A stretch of DNA of 46,253 nucleotides from Caldovatus aquaticus (GCF_019458025.1 NZ_JAHZUY010000026.1:1-46253), one strand, 5' to 3'. Positions 1 to 8,721 are shown, numbered from the stretch's first letter. The notes: generated by a model from the sequence alone, not told the origin. Program-made: numbers and translations.

Positions 1-1005
1 CCACGGCGGCTCCGCCGCCGGCGGTTCCGGCGGCGCCAGCGGCCCCGGGTCGCGGCCGCCCGCGAAGCGCACCAGCGCGGCGATGCGCTGCGCGATCGGC
101 GGATGCGTCGCCATCAGCGCGCCCCCCAGCGCCCCCTCCTCGTCGTCGAGGAACAGCGCGCGCACCTGGCGCGGCACCTCGGGCATGGCGGAATGGCCTT
201 CCACCTTGCGCAGCGCGCCGATCATCGCGTCCGGGTCCTGCGTCAGCGCGACCGCCCCGGCGTCGGCCAGGAATTCGCGGTTGCGCGACAGCGCCATGCG
301 CAGCACCACGGCGAGCCCCCAGGCGAGCGCGATCAGCGCCAGCCCGGCCAGCGCCAGCGCGGCGTTGCCGCCGCCCTCGCGCCGGCCCGGGGAGGAGCGG
401 TAGCGCACCCGCCCCGTCCCGCGCAGCACCATGTCGGCGACCAGGCCGATGATGCCGGCGAAGACCGCCGCGATCAGCCCGAGCCGCGCATCGCCGTTGC
501 GGATGTGCGTCAGCTCGTGCGCCAGCACCGCCGTGAGTTCGCGGTCGTCGAGCGCGTCCATCAGCCCCCGGGTCACCGTGACCGAGGCCGCCCCCGGCCG
601 CAGCCCGGCGGCGAAGGCGTTGCGCGCGCCGGACTCGATCACCGCGAGCCGCGGCATCGGCAGGCCGCGCGCGATGCAGAGGGTCTCGAGCGCGTTCCAC
701 AGCCGCGGCTCCTGCTTCCGCGTCACCGGATGGGCCCCGCTCGCCCAGTCCATCAGCCGGTCGGAGAAGCGCCAGGCGATGCCGAACCAGGCGGCGGCGG
801 CGAGGAGCGAGAGGCCGAGGATCCAGGGCAGGCTGCGCAGCGCCTCCCGCACCCCGTCCCCGAACCCCCGCGCCTGGGCCGAGGCGAGCAGCAGCGCCAG
901 GCCGAAGCCGAGGACCGCGAGCAGCGCCGGGAAGCCGGCGAGCAGCAGCGCCGACTTCCAGAGGTTGTTCCAGATGTAGGTGCGGAGCCCGACCGCCCCG
1001 ACCAC
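1..1005 (-). CDS. M48 family metallopeptidase (HtpX-like), C-terminus off the window
   Basis: Membrane zinc endopeptidase of the M48 group, probably acting in membrane protein quality control. The reverse strand reads through to the left edge, so the C-terminus is missing. The zinc motif HELTH lies near residues 163-167, followed by a hydrophobic stretch (about 176-193) and the third-ligand segment RNREFLADAG near 241-250. Two hydrophobic segments near residues 18-42 and 61-77 are likely membrane spans. No ATG fits the start; GTG at 1005 is the first in-frame start after the lemA stop and has GGCGGAG upstream. It lies 25 nt downstream of lemA, the usual LemA/M48 pairing. It is distinct from the shorter canonical HtpX at 9438-10376. 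Confidence 0.85.
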   Translation of the reverse strand, partial: MVGAVGLRTYIWNNLWKSALLLAGFPALLAVLGFGLALLLASAQARGFGDGVREALRSLPWILGLSLLAAAAWFGIAWRFSDRLMDWASGAHPVTRKQEPRLWNALETLCIARGLPMPRLAVIESGARNAFAAGLRPGAASVTVTRGLMDALDDRELTAVLAHELTHIRNGDARLGLIAAVFAGIIGLVADMVLRGTGRVRYRSSPGRREGGGNAALALAGLALIALAWGLAVVLRMALSRNREFLADAGAVALTQDPDAMIGALRKVEGHSAMPEVPRQVRALFLDDEEGALGGALMATHPPIAQRIAALVRFAGGRDPGPLAPPEPPAAEPPW

Positions 1006-1030
1006 CGCGCCCGCCCCCGCTCCGCCGCGG

Positions 1031-1591
1031 TCAGAACCTCACCTGGGGCACCGTCTGCACCGCCGTGCGCTCCGCCTCCGGCACCTCGAAGAAGCCACGC
1101 TGCCGGAAGCCCAGGGCGCCGGCGAAGAACACCGCGGGGATCGATTCGGTCATCGCGTTGTATTCCGCGACCGCGTTGTTGTAGAAGCGGCGCGCCGCGG
1201 CGATCTTGTTCTCGAGGTCGGCGAGCTCGCTCTGGAGCTGGAGGAAGCTGGTGTTGGCCTTGAGGTCCGGATAGGCCTCCGCCAGCGCGAACAGCCGGCC
1301 GAGCGCGCCGGCGAGCTGGCCCTCCGCCGCCCCCTGCGCCTCCGGCCCCCGCGCCGCCGCCGCCGCGTTGCGCGCCTGGATCACCGCGTCCAGCGTGCCG
1401 CGCTCATGCGCCGCGTAGCCCTTCACCGTCTCGACCAGGTTGGGGATCAGGTCGTGGCGCTGCTTGAGCTGCACGTCCACGTCCGACCACGCCTGCGCGG
1501 TCGCCTGGCGCAGCGCGACCAGCCGGTTGTACGCGACGATCAGCCAGAGCAGCAGCAGCACGACCAGGCCGAGGACGATCCAGCCGAGCAT
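1031..1591 (-). CDS. lemA: LemA family protein
   Basis: Membrane-anchored helical protein of the LemA family; biochemical role unknown, often encoded beside M48 proteases. The 186-residue product starts MLGWIVLGL with one N-terminal membrane span (about 2-20). It then has the family segment WSDVDVQLKQRHDLIPNLVE, and near the end the RRFYNNAVAEYNA region. An ATG 30 nt further upstream is open, but the internal ATG at 1591 puts the membrane helix at the N-terminus and has GAAGGGAA about 10 nt upstream, so it is preferred. First gene of a two-gene operon with the protease at 1-1005. Confidence 0.92.
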   Translation of the reverse strand: MLGWIVLGLVVLLLLWLIVAYNRLVALRQATAQAWSDVDVQLKQRHDLIPNLVETVKGYAAHERGTLDAVIQARNAAAAARGPEAQGAAEGQLAGALGRLFALAEAYPDLKANTSFLQLQSELADLENKIAAARRFYNNAVAEYNAMTESIPAVFFAGALGFRQRGFFEVPEAERTAVQTVPQVRF

Positions 1592-1690
1592 GGGGGCGCG
1601 TTCCCTTCGCGTATCGGGCAAGTCTAACTGCGGGGCCGGAACAAGTCATTCCCGCAGATCGCCCCGCTCCCCCGGCCGGCCCCGCGCCGC

Positions 1691-3064
1691 TCACGCCGGC
1701 AGCGTCACCAGCGCGCTCAGCCCCCCGCCGCCTCGGTTCCTCAGCACCACGTCGCCGCCGTGCGCGCGCAGGATGTTGCGCGCGATCGGCAGGCCGAGAC
1801 CGGCGCCGCCGGTCTCGCGGTTGCGGCTCGTCTCCAGCCGGCGGAAGGGCGCGAATACGGCCTCCAGCTCGTCCTCGGGGATGCCGGGGCCGTCGTCCTC
1901 GACCGCGAGCCGCACCGTGCCGCCCTCCGGCGGCGAGAGCGCGATGCGCGCCGACCCGCCGTAGGCGAGCGCGTTGCGCACCAGGTTGGCGAGGGCGCGC
2001 TTCAGCGCCACCGGGCGGGCGCGCACCGTCAGCCGCTCCGGTCCCTCGTAGGCGATGCGCTCGGCGGCCTCCGGCTGCGCGTCCGCCGCCTCGTCGAGCA
2101 CCGTGCGGCAGAGCGCGGCGAGGTCCACCGGCGCCGCCGGCTCGGCCGCCGCGTCGTCGCGCGCGAAGGCGAGGGTCGCCGCGATCATCGCCTCCATCTC
2201 GTCGAGGTCGGCGAGCATCTTGCGCCGCTGCTCCTCGTCCTCGAGGAACTCCGCGCGCAGCCGGAGCCGGGTGATCGGCGTGCGCAGGTCGTGGCCGATC
2301 GCGGCGAGCATCTGCGTGCGGTCGGCGACGAAGCGGCGGATCCGCTCGGCCATGGTGTTGAACGCGCGGGCGGCGGTCGCGATCTCGCTCGGGCCGCGCT
2401 CGTCGAGCGGGGGGGCGTTCACGTCGCGGCCCAGCCGCTCGGCCGCCTCGGCCAGCACCCGCACCGGGCGCGTCAGGCGCGCCACCGCCCAGACGATCAG
2501 CCCCGCCGCGGCGAGGGTCATGGCGAGGAAGGCGAGGAGGAAGCTCTCCGAGTGCCAGGGCCGGGGCGGCGGCAGCGCGACGCGCAGGTTCAGCCACTCC
2601 CCGTCCGGCAGGCGGAGCGAGGCGAGGAAGCCGTCCGGCCCGTTCCCGGCCACGCGGATCTCGCGCGGGCGCATCCGCGGCGGCCCGAGGGCGAGGAGAT
2701 CCAGCCGGAACATCCGGACCACCTCCGGCGGCGGCGGCGCCATCGGCGCGCGCACCAGCGGGCGCTCCGACAGCTCCGCGCCGAGCCCGGGCGGCAGATC
2801 GAGGTCGGCGAGCAGCGCCGCGCGGCGGTCGGCGGGCGCGAGCAGGGCCGTGCGCCAGGCGCCGAAGGCGCGCGCCGAGACCTCGCGCGCCTGCACGATG
2901 CGCTGCAGGTCCACGCGGTCCAGCGCGTGGATGGTGAGGCCCGCCGCCTGCACCACCGCCAGCGCCAGGATCAGCACCAGCGCGGTGCGCGCCCCGAGGC
3001 TGCGCGGCAGCCAGCGGCCCGGCCGCCGCGTCTCCCGTCGTTCCGCGGGGGCCTCCCGCGCCAT
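1691..3064 (-). CDS. Sensor histidine kinase, EnvZ-like
   Basis: Inner-membrane sensor of a two-component system, 457 residues. Membrane spans near 27-47 and 173-196 enclose a roughly 125-residue periplasmic sensor of unknown ligand. A HAMP linker (about 197-248) follows. The H-box AIGHDLRTPITRLRL carries the phosphoacceptor His258, and the ATPase domain shows the N-box LVRNALAYG (Asn364), DDGPGIPE (390-397) and GAGLGLPIAR (420-429). The catalytic set is complete, so it should be active. It starts 1 nt after the response-regulator stop codon and is translated from the same message. Pro/Arg-rich N-terminus precedes TM1. The signal cannot be read from sequence. Confidence 0.95.
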   Translation of the reverse strand: MAREAPAERRETRRPGRWLPRSLGARTALVLILALAVVQAAGLTIHALDRVDLQRIVQAREVSARAFGAWRTALLAPADRRAALLADLDLPPGLGAELSERPLVRAPMAPPPPEVVRMFRLDLLALGPPRMRPREIRVAGNGPDGFLASLRLPDGEWLNLRVALPPPRPWHSESFLLAFLAMTLAAAGLIVWAVARLTRPVRVLAEAAERLGRDVNAPPLDERGPSEIATAARAFNTMAERIRRFVADRTQMLAAIGHDLRTPITRLRLRAEFLEDEEQRRKMLADLDEMEAMIAATLAFARDDAAAEPAAPVDLAALCRTVLDEAADAQPEAAERIAYEGPERLTVRARPVALKRALANLVRNALAYGGSARIALSPPEGGTVRLAVEDDGPGIPEDELEAVFAPFRRLETSRNRETGGAGLGLPIARNILRAHGGDVVLRNRGGGGLSALVTLPA

Positions 3065-3065
3065 C

Positions 3066-3815
3066 TCAGCGCAGCCGCTCGACCTCGGCGGCGAGGACGT
3101 AGCCGCCGCCGCGCACGGTCTTGATGAGCTGCGGGTTGCGCCCGTCGTCCTCGAGCTTGCGGCGCAGCCGCGACACGGCGACGTCGATCGCGCGGTCGAA
3201 CGGCCCGGCCTGGCGGTTGTGCAGCAGGTCCATCAGCATGTCGCGCGTCAGCACGCGGTTCGGGCGCTCGAGCAGGATCACCAGCAGCTCGTACTCGCCG
3301 CCGGTGAGCGGCACCTCCGTCCCCTCGGGGTCGAGCAGGCGGCGGCGCGCCGGCTCCAGCGTCCAGCCGGCGAAGCGGATCGCCCGCGGCGGCGGCTCCT
3401 TGCGCGCGCCGGGCTCGCCGCCGGTGCGGCGCAGCACGGCGCGAATGCGCGCGAGCAGCTCGCGCGGGTTGAAGGGCTTCGGCACGTAGTCGTCGGCGCC
3501 GAGCTCGAGGCCGACGATGCGGTCCGTCTCCTCCCCCATCGCCGTCAGCATCACGATCGGCACCTCGGACTGGGCGCGCAGCCAGCGGGCGAAATCGAGC
3601 CCGGACTCGCCCGGCAGCATCAGGTCCAGCACCACCAGGTGGTAGCGGCCGAGCGGCCAGAGGCGCCGGGCCTCGCGCGCGTCGCGGGCGGCGGAGACGC
3701 GCATGCCCTGGCGCTCGAGGAATTTCGAGAGGAGGTCGCGGATCTCGCGGTCGTCGTCCACCACCAGGATGTGCGGCGGCGCCTGGGGCGGCGGAGGCGG
3801 CGTCTCTCGGTCCAT
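3066..3815 (-). CDS. OmpR-family response regulator
   Basis: DNA-binding response regulator, 249 residues, partner of the kinase at 1691-3064. Receiver domain about 15-128: acidic pocket DDD at 20-22, phosphoacceptor Asp64 in VVLDLMLPG, Thr91 and Lys113 in VPKP. The winged-helix OmpR-type domain covers about 143-245, including YELLVILLERPNRVLTRDML and the C-terminal hairpin IKTVRGGGYVL. The frame stays open far upstream, but ATG 3815 gives the normal family length. Direct repeats of GTTGCGG with a 10-bp period lie 45-90 bp upstream and could be its own binding sites. Regulon unknown. Confidence 0.96.
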   Translation of the reverse strand: MDRETPPPPPQAPPHILVVDDDREIRDLLSKFLERQGMRVSAARDAREARRLWPLGRYHLVVLDLMLPGESGLDFARWLRAQSEVPIVMLTAMGEETDRIVGLELGADDYVPKPFNPRELLARIRAVLRRTGGEPGARKEPPPRAIRFAGWTLEPARRRLLDPEGTEVPLTGGEYELLVILLERPNRVLTRDMLMDLLHNRQAGPFDRAIDVAVSRLRRKLEDDGRNPQLIKTVRGGGYVLAAEVERLR

Positions 3816-3860
3816 CGCGCCTGTTACATAGCGCGCGCCGCCCGCCGTGCACCGGCGCGT

Positions 3861-3906
3861 GTTGCGGACTGTTGCGGGGCGGCGTGGCCGTTGCGGAGCG
3901 TTGCAA
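3861..3906. promoter_or_regulatory. Direct-repeat cluster, candidate OmpR-type binding sites
   Basis: On the plus strand GTTGCGG begins at 3861, 3871 and 3890, and GTTGCAA at 3900. That is two pairs with a 10-bp period, 19 bp apart. Tandem half-sites one helical turn apart are the usual architecture for OmpR/PhoB-type regulators. The cluster lies directly upstream of the response-regulator gene and could mediate autoregulation. Binding is inferred. Confidence 0.45.
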
Positions 3907-3907
3907 T

Positions 3908-3933
3908 CCCGGCATTCCGGCCCGGCATTCCGG
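3908..3933. repeat. Two perfect tandem copies of a 13-bp unit
   Basis: CCCGGCATTCCGG occurs at 3908-3920 and again at 3921-3933 without a gap, between the response-regulator promoter region and the glycosylase gene. It could be a regulatory site or a recent slippage duplication; no function can be assigned. Confidence 0.7.
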
Positions 3934-4050
3934 CCGGCGCCGGGGGCTTCCATCCGGGGCGGCGGCACACCAGATAGGGGCTGCAGGAGCGATCGGCGCG
4001 ACTGAACGGCCTCTCCCCCCGGCCGGCGCCGATGCGCTAAGGCGGCGGGG

Positions 4051-4719
4051 ATGTGCCCCCCCGACTTCGCATCCCCGCCGCCGCCTTCTTCTCCCCCCTG
4101 GGTGCGCACCGGCCTGGCCGCGCTGGCCGCGGCCGATCCCGATCTCGCCCGCATCGAGCCGGCCGCCGGCCCGCTGCCCTGGCGCACGCGCGATCCGGGC
4201 TTTCCCGGGCTGCTGCGCGCGATCTGCGGGCAGATGATCTCGAACCGGGCGGCGGCCGCGATCTGGTCCCGGCTGCGCGCCCTGCCCGGCGCGCTGGACC
4301 CGGCGGGGCTGCTCGCCCTGCCGGACGCGGCGCTGCGCGGCGCCGGCCTCTCCCGCCCCAAGGTCGCCCATGCGCGCGCGCTGGCCGAGGCCTGCGCGAG
4401 CGGCCGTCTCGACCTCGCCGCGGTGGCGCGGATGGAGGACGAGGCGGCGATCGCCGCGCTCTCCGCCGTGCCGGGCCTCGGCCGCTGGACCGCGGAGATC
4501 CACCTGCTGTTCGGCCTGCAGCGGCCGGACGTGTTCCCCGCCGGCGACCTCGCCCTCGCCGCGGGGGCGGCGCATCTGAAGGGGCTGGCGGCGCGGCCGG
4601 CTCCGGAGGCGCTGCGGGCGATGGCCGAGGCCTGGCGGCCCTGGCGCTCGCTGGCGGCGCGGCTGCTCTGGCACCACTGGCGCTTCGTGACGGGGCGGCC
4701 GGCGGGCGAGGCGCCGTAG
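4051..4719 (+). CDS. DNA-3-methyladenine glycosylase II-like (AlkA/HhH-GPD)
   Basis: Base-excision repair glycosylase removing alkylated bases from DNA. The 222-residue protein has the HhH-GPD fold: CGQMISNRAAAAIWSRL near 59-75, SRPKVAHARALAEA near 101-114, the helix-hairpin-helix VPGLGRWTAEIHLL at 140-153, and the catalytic aspartate in VFPAGDLALA (Asp166). It lacks the N-terminal domain of E. coli AlkA and matches the short bacterial form. The N-terminal 15 residues are Pro-rich, so a later start such as the GTG at 4102 cannot be excluded. Monocistronic, divergent from the two-component operon. Confidence 0.9.
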   Translation: MCPPDFASPPPPSSPPWVRTGLAALAAADPDLARIEPAAGPLPWRTRDPGFPGLLRAICGQMISNRAAAAIWSRLRALPGALDPAGLLALPDAALRGAGLSRPKVAHARALAEACASGRLDLAAVARMEDEAAIAALSAVPGLGRWTAEIHLLFGLQRPDVFPAGDLALAAGAAHLKGLAARPAPEALRAMAEAWRPWRSLAARLLWHHWRFVTGRPAGEAP

Positions 4720-4823
4720 GGGCGGGCCGCGGGACAGGCGGGCGCGCGCCGGTCCGCGCGCGGTTCGCGCCCCCGGCCCCGGCACAGTAGGCGCCGCGCC
4801 GCATCGGTGCGATACGGGCCCGG

Positions 4824-6035
4824 ATGGACCTGCCGCTTTCGCCCCGCATCCGCGCCACCGATGCCCCGCCGATCCCCGCCGCGCGCGCCTGGGCGGCGCG
4901 CTATGCCGGCGCGGCCGGGCCGCTGCTCGACCTCACCCAGGCGGTGCCCGGCTACCCGCCGCATCCCGACCTGCTCCTGCGGCTGGCCGCGGCGGCGGGC
5001 GACCGCGCCTCGGCCGGCTACGGCCCGATCGACGGCGAGCCCGCGCTGCGCGAGGCCCTCGCCGCCGACATCGCGCGCACCTATGCCGCGCCGGTCACCG
5101 CCGCCGACGTCGCCATCACCGCCGGCGGCAACCTTGCCTTCACCATGGCGATGGCGGTGCTGGCCGGCGAGGGCGAGGCGGTGCTGCTGCCCACTCCCTG
5201 GTACTTCAACCACCGCATGGCGCTGTCCCTGCTCGGCATCGCGGCGATCCCGCTGCCCTGCCGCGCCGAGGACGGCTTCCTGCCCGATCCCGGCCGCGCC
5301 GCCGCGCTGCTGCGCGAGGCCCCGCGCGTCCGCGCGGTCGTGCTGGTCACGCCCAACAACCCGACCGGCGCCGCCTACCCGCCCGAGGTGATCGCGCGCT
5401 TCGCCGCGCTGTGCCGCGACCATCGCGCCTGGCTGGTGCTGGACGAGACCTACCGCGACTTCCTGCCCGAGCCGGCAGGCCCGCCGCACGGCCTGTTCGC
5501 CGAGGCCGGCTGGCGCGAGGAGGGCGGCGTGGTGCAGCTCTACTCCTTCTCCAAGGCCTATTGCGTGCCCGGGCACCGGGTCGGCGCGATCCTCGCCGGG
5601 CCGGCGTTCCGCGGGGCGCTGATGAAGGCGCTCGACACCATGCAGATCTGCGCCCCGCGCGCGGCGCAGGCGGCGCTCGCCTGGGCGGTCGAGGGGCTGC
5701 GCGGCTGGCGCGCCGGAAACCGCGCGCTGATGGCGGAGCGCGCCGCCGCCTTCCGCCGCGCCGTCGCCGCGCTGCCGGGCTGGCGGCCCGACGCGCTCGG
5801 CGCCTATTTCGCCTACCTGCGCCTGCCGGAGGGCGCGCCGGACGCGCTCGAGGCCGCGGAACGCCTGGCCGTGGAGGGCGGGCTGCTCGCCCTGCCCGGC
5901 CCGTTCTTCGGGCCGGGGCAGGAACGGCACCTGCGCCTTGCCTTCGCCAATGCCGGCCTCGAGGCGATCGCGGCGGTTCCCGCACGCCTGCTGCGGGCGC
6001 TGCCTGGCAGCGCCGCGTCCGACCCCGTGGCGTAG
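4824..6035 (+). CDS. Class I/II pyridoxal-phosphate aminotransferase
   Basis: PLP-dependent aminotransferase of fold type I, 403 residues. Visible elements: SAGYGPIDGEPALREALA (63-80) after the substrate loop; the phosphate-binding region AITAGGNLAF; the conserved VTPNNPTG (175-182); the cofactor aspartate and tyrosine in VLDETYRDF (205-213); and the Schiff-base lysine Lys244 in SFSKAYCVPGHRVG, followed by the carboxylate-binding Arg. Substrate specificity (aspartate, aromatic or other amino acids) cannot be decided. It follows the glycosylase by about 105 bp and may be transcribed from its own promoter. Confidence 0.92.
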   Translation: MDLPLSPRIRATDAPPIPAARAWAARYAGAAGPLLDLTQAVPGYPPHPDLLLRLAAAAGDRASAGYGPIDGEPALREALAADIARTYAAPVTAADVAITAGGNLAFTMAMAVLAGEGEAVLLPTPWYFNHRMALSLLGIAAIPLPCRAEDGFLPDPGRAAALLREAPRVRAVVLVTPNNPTGAAYPPEVIARFAALCRDHRAWLVLDETYRDFLPEPAGPPHGLFAEAGWREEGGVVQLYSFSKAYCVPGHRVGAILAGPAFRGALMKALDTMQICAPRAAQAALAWAVEGLRGWRAGNRALMAERAAAFRRAVAALPGWRPDALGAYFAYLRLPEGAPDALEAAERLAVEGGLLALPGPFFGPGQERHLRLAFANAGLEAIAAVPARLLRALPGSAASDPVA

Positions 6036-6099
6036 CGGCCCGCGGCGCCGGCCGGCGCGACGAGCCGCGGGCCTGCCCCGCCCGCCAGCCGTCCGCCGC

Positions 6100-6360
6100 C
6101 TAGAGCGAGGCCCGCCGCATCCGCTGGCGGACGACCGCATCCTCCACCAGGCGGCGGTCGCGCTCCTCCATGCGCCGGTTTCGCACCACCAGCACCGCCC
6201 AGCCGACCGCAATCGCCCAGGTCAGCAGCCCCGGCACGAAGGGCATCACCAGCAGCACCAGCCCCAGCACCCAGAGGAGGAAGTTGAACACCGCCTGGAA
6301 CGGCCGGCCCGCGAACAGGATCGCCAGCGGCGGGACCAGGATGGCGAGGAGATACATCAT
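6100..6360 (-). CDS. Small membrane protein, YqaE/Pmp3-like
   Basis: An 86-residue protein with two hydrophobic segments (about 2-18 and 23-60, the second probably two passes), including LAILVPPLAILFAGRPFQAVFNFLLWVLG, which resembles the YqaE/Pmp3 family of small stress-linked membrane proteins. The C-terminal 25 residues are charged and probably cytosolic. A strong AGGAGGT lies 4-10 nt upstream of the ATG at 6360; a second ATG follows directly. Single gene, convergent with the aminotransferase. Family assignment is by pattern only. Confidence 0.75.
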   Translation of the reverse strand: MMYLLAILVPPLAILFAGRPFQAVFNFLLWVLGLVLLVMPFVPGLLTWAIAVGWAVLVVRNRRMEERDRRLVEDAVVRQRMRRASL

Positions 6361-6415
6361 GGCGACCTCCTAACCGCCCGCCCCGCCCCCGGTTGCACGC
6401 GGCCCGCCGCGCGCC

Positions 6416-7426
6416 TCAGAACCCCTCCAGCACGACCTTGCCGATCATCCGCCCGCTCTCGACCATCGCGTGCGCACGGATCAGGTGCTCGGCGTCGATG
6501 CGGCCCAGGCGCTCGGTCACGGTGGTGCGGAGGACGCCGGTGTCCACGAGGTGCGCCACCTCGTCGAGCAGCCGGTGCTGCTGGATCATGTCCGGGGTCT
6601 GATGGACGGGGCGGGCGAACATCGACTCCCAGGCCAGGAACGCCGCCTTCGGCTTGAGGCGCGACACCTCCGCGCCGTCGAGGTCGTCTATCACGCAGAT
6701 GCCGCCCTGCGGCGCCAGCAGCTCGCACAGCGCGTTCCAGTGGCGCGGCGTGTGCGTCACCGCGAACACGTAGGGGATCGGCACGCCGAGCGCCTTCGCC
6801 TGCCGCGCCAGGTCCTGCGAATGGTCGAGCACGACATGCGCCCCCATGCTCTCGCACCAGGCGCGGCTCTCGGGCCGCGAGGCGGTGGCGATCACCTTGA
6901 GCCCGGTCAGCCGCCGCGCGAGCTGGATCGCGATCGAGCCGACGCCGCCGGCGCCGCCGGTGATCAGCACCGCCCCGCCCTCGGCCGGCTTGCCGCGCGG
7001 GATGCGCAGCCGGTCGAACAGCGCCTCCCACGCCGTGATCGCGGTCAGCGGCAGCGCCGCCGCCTCGGCGAAGGAGAGCGTCCGCGGCTTGTGGCCGACG
7101 ATCCGCTCGTCCACCAGGTGGAACTCGGCGTTGGTGCCGGGCCGGTTGACGGAGCCGGCGTAGAATACTTCCGCCCCGAGCGGGAACAGGACCGCCTCCG
7201 GCCCCTTGGCGCGCACGATGCCGGCGGCGTCGAAGCCGAGCACGCGCGGCTCGCCGGCCGGGTCGGCGCTGCGGCGGAGCCTGGTGTCCACCGGATTGAC
7301 GCTGACCGCGCGCACCTCGACCAGCAGGTCGCGCCCCTTCGGCGCGGGCGGGTCGGGCAGGGTGAGGTCGAGCAGCGCCTCCTCGTGCGCGACCGGATGG
7401 CAATGGGTGTAGCCGACGGCCTTCAT
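6416..7426 (-). CDS. MDR-superfamily oxidoreductase (zinc-type alcohol dehydrogenase family / quinone reductase-like)
   Basis: NAD(P)H-dependent medium-chain dehydrogenase/reductase, 336 residues. It has an N-terminal GroES-like domain (LLVEVRAVSVNPVDTR, 34-49), then a Rossmann domain with VLITGGAGGVGSIAIQLAR (153-171). The length and ending KVVLEGF fit the zinc-binding alcohol dehydrogenase subfamily that behaves like quinone oxidoreductases. The usual catalytic zinc cysteines are not evident, so a zinc-independent enone or quinone reductase is more likely. ATG at 7426 is chosen because GGGAGGAG lies just upstream; the frame remains open to 7561 without such a site. Divergent from the MFS gene, sharing a 109-bp promoter region. 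Confidence 0.88.
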   Translation of the reverse strand: MKAVGYTHCHPVAHEEALLDLTLPDPPAPKGRDLLVEVRAVSVNPVDTRLRRSADPAGEPRVLGFDAAGIVRAKGPEAVLFPLGAEVFYAGSVNRPGTNAEFHLVDERIVGHKPRTLSFAEAAALPLTAITAWEALFDRLRIPRGKPAEGGAVLITGGAGGVGSIAIQLARRLTGLKVIATASRPESRAWCESMGAHVVLDHSQDLARQAKALGVPIPYVFAVTHTPRHWNALCELLAPQGGICVIDDLDGAEVSRLKPKAAFLAWESMFARPVHQTPDMIQQHRLLDEVAHLVDTGVLRTTVTERLGRIDAEHLIRAHAMVESGRMIGKVVLEGF

Positions 7427-7535
7427 GGGCTCCTCCCTGGGCGCCACCCGAGGAGATGGCGCGGCGCCGGCGCCGGGCCAGGGGGCCTCGCCACGGCTTG
7501 TCGGCCGGCCCGCCTGCCGGCAGCATCCGCCGGCG

Positions 7536-8696
7536 ATGGCGGCGGCGACGCGGCGTCTCATCCTGGTGGTCGGCAGCGGCGCCTTCGCCGGCGCGCTCGC
7601 GACCCGCGTGACCGATCCGCTGGTCGGCGTGATCGCGGGCGATCTCGGCGTGCCGGTGGCGACCGCGGCCCTGCTCGCCAGCGCCTACGCGCTGCCGCTC
7701 GCGGGCGTGCAGCCCGTGCTCGGGCCGCTCGCCGACAGCCTCGGCAAGCGGCGGGTGATGGCGGCGGGGCTGGTGGTGATGGCGCTGGCGCTCGCGGCCT
7801 CCGCCCTGGCGCCGGGGTTCGGCGCGCTGTTCGCCGCGCGCATGCTGGCCGGGGCGGGCTCGGGCGCGACCATGCCGCTCGCCATGGCGCTGATCGGCGA
7901 CACGGTGCGCCTCGAGGAGCGCCAGGTGGCGCTGAGCCGGCTGCTGCTCTTCGCCATCAGCGGCCAGGTGGCGGGCGGGGCGGTCGCGGGGGTGCTGGAG
8001 GCGCATCTCGGCTGGCGCGGCGTGATGGCGCTGTGCGCGGCGGTCGCCCTCCTCGCCGCCTGGGTGGTGCGCAGCGCGCCGCTGCCCGGGGTGCCGGAGA
8101 CGGCGGCCGGGCGGTTCAGCCTCGCCCAGGCGCTCGGCCGCTACCGGACCATCCTCGCGAACCGCGCCGCGCTCGAACTGTATGCCGCCGTGGCCCTCGA
8201 GGGGGCGGTGGTGTTCGGCAGCTTTCCCTTCTTCGCCGCCCTCCTCGCCGCGCGCGGGATCGGCGGGGTGGCGGAAGCCGGCCTCGCGATCGGCGCCTTC
8301 GGGGCCGGCGGCTTCGTCTATGCCGCGCTGGCGCGGCCGCTGCTCGCCCGCTGCGGCCAGGCCCGGATGGTGCGGGCCGGCGGCGCGCTGGGGGCGGCGG
8401 CGCTGCTCGGCCTGGCCGCGGCGCCGGCCTGGTGGGGCTTCGCGGCGGCGGCGCTGGCGCTCGGCGTCGGCTTCTACATGGTCCACGGCTCCATCCAGAC
8501 GCGGGTGACGGAGGTGGCCCCGGCGGCGCGGGCCTCGGCGATGGCGCTGCACGCCTGCGGGTTCTTCGTCGGCCAGTCGCTCGGGCCGGTCCTGTTCGGC
8601 GCCGGGCTGCGGGAGCTCGGCGCCGGGGCGACGCTGGCGCTGTTCGCCGCCGCGCTGGCCGGGCTCGGCCTGGTGCTCGGGCGGCGCCCGGGCTGA
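7536..8696 (+). CDS. MFS transporter, drug:H+ antiporter-like
   Basis: Major facilitator superfamily permease of 386 residues with about 12 hydrophobic segments. Motif A is visible as GPLADSLGKRRV (63-74) between helices 2 and 3. RMLAGAGSGATMPLAMALIGD (about 105-125) is typical of DHA1 sugar or drug exporters. Start at ATG 7536 gives a standard N-terminus leading into TM1; an upstream ATG at 7425 would add a hydrophilic extension that overlaps the divergent oxidoreductase start. Substrate unknown; efflux of a compound handled by the divergent reductase is possible but only inferred. Confidence 0.9.
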   Translation: MAAATRRLILVVGSGAFAGALATRVTDPLVGVIAGDLGVPVATAALLASAYALPLAGVQPVLGPLADSLGKRRVMAAGLVVMALALAASALAPGFGALFAARMLAGAGSGATMPLAMALIGDTVRLEERQVALSRLLLFAISGQVAGGAVAGVLEAHLGWRGVMALCAAVALLAAWVVRSAPLPGVPETAAGRFSLAQALGRYRTILANRAALELYAAVALEGAVVFGSFPFFAALLAARGIGGVAEAGLAIGAFGAGGFVYAALARPLLARCGQARMVRAGGALGAAALLGLAAAPAWWGFAAAALALGVGFYMVHGSIQTRVTEVAPAARASAMALHACGFFVGQSLGPVLFGAGLRELGAGATLALFAAALAGLGLVLGRRPG

Positions 8697-8698
8697 GC

Positions 8699-8721
8699 CG
8701 GGGCGGCACCGGGCCGCCCCG
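8699..8721 (+). terminator. GC-rich hairpin after the MFS gene
   Basis: A perfect 9-bp inverted repeat, CGGGGCGGC and GCCGCCCCG with a 5-nt loop, begins 2 nt after the MFS stop codon. No T-tract follows, so it may attenuate or protect the message rather than act as a classical intrinsic terminator. Confidence 0.45.

Noticed and set aside
3066-6212. Very long minus-strand open frame upstream of the response regulator
   Set aside because: Antisense to the glycosylase and aminotransferase genes; the low-complexity Arg/Ala-rich product and lack of motifs mark it as a GC-rich shadow. Only the last 249 codons are the regulator.
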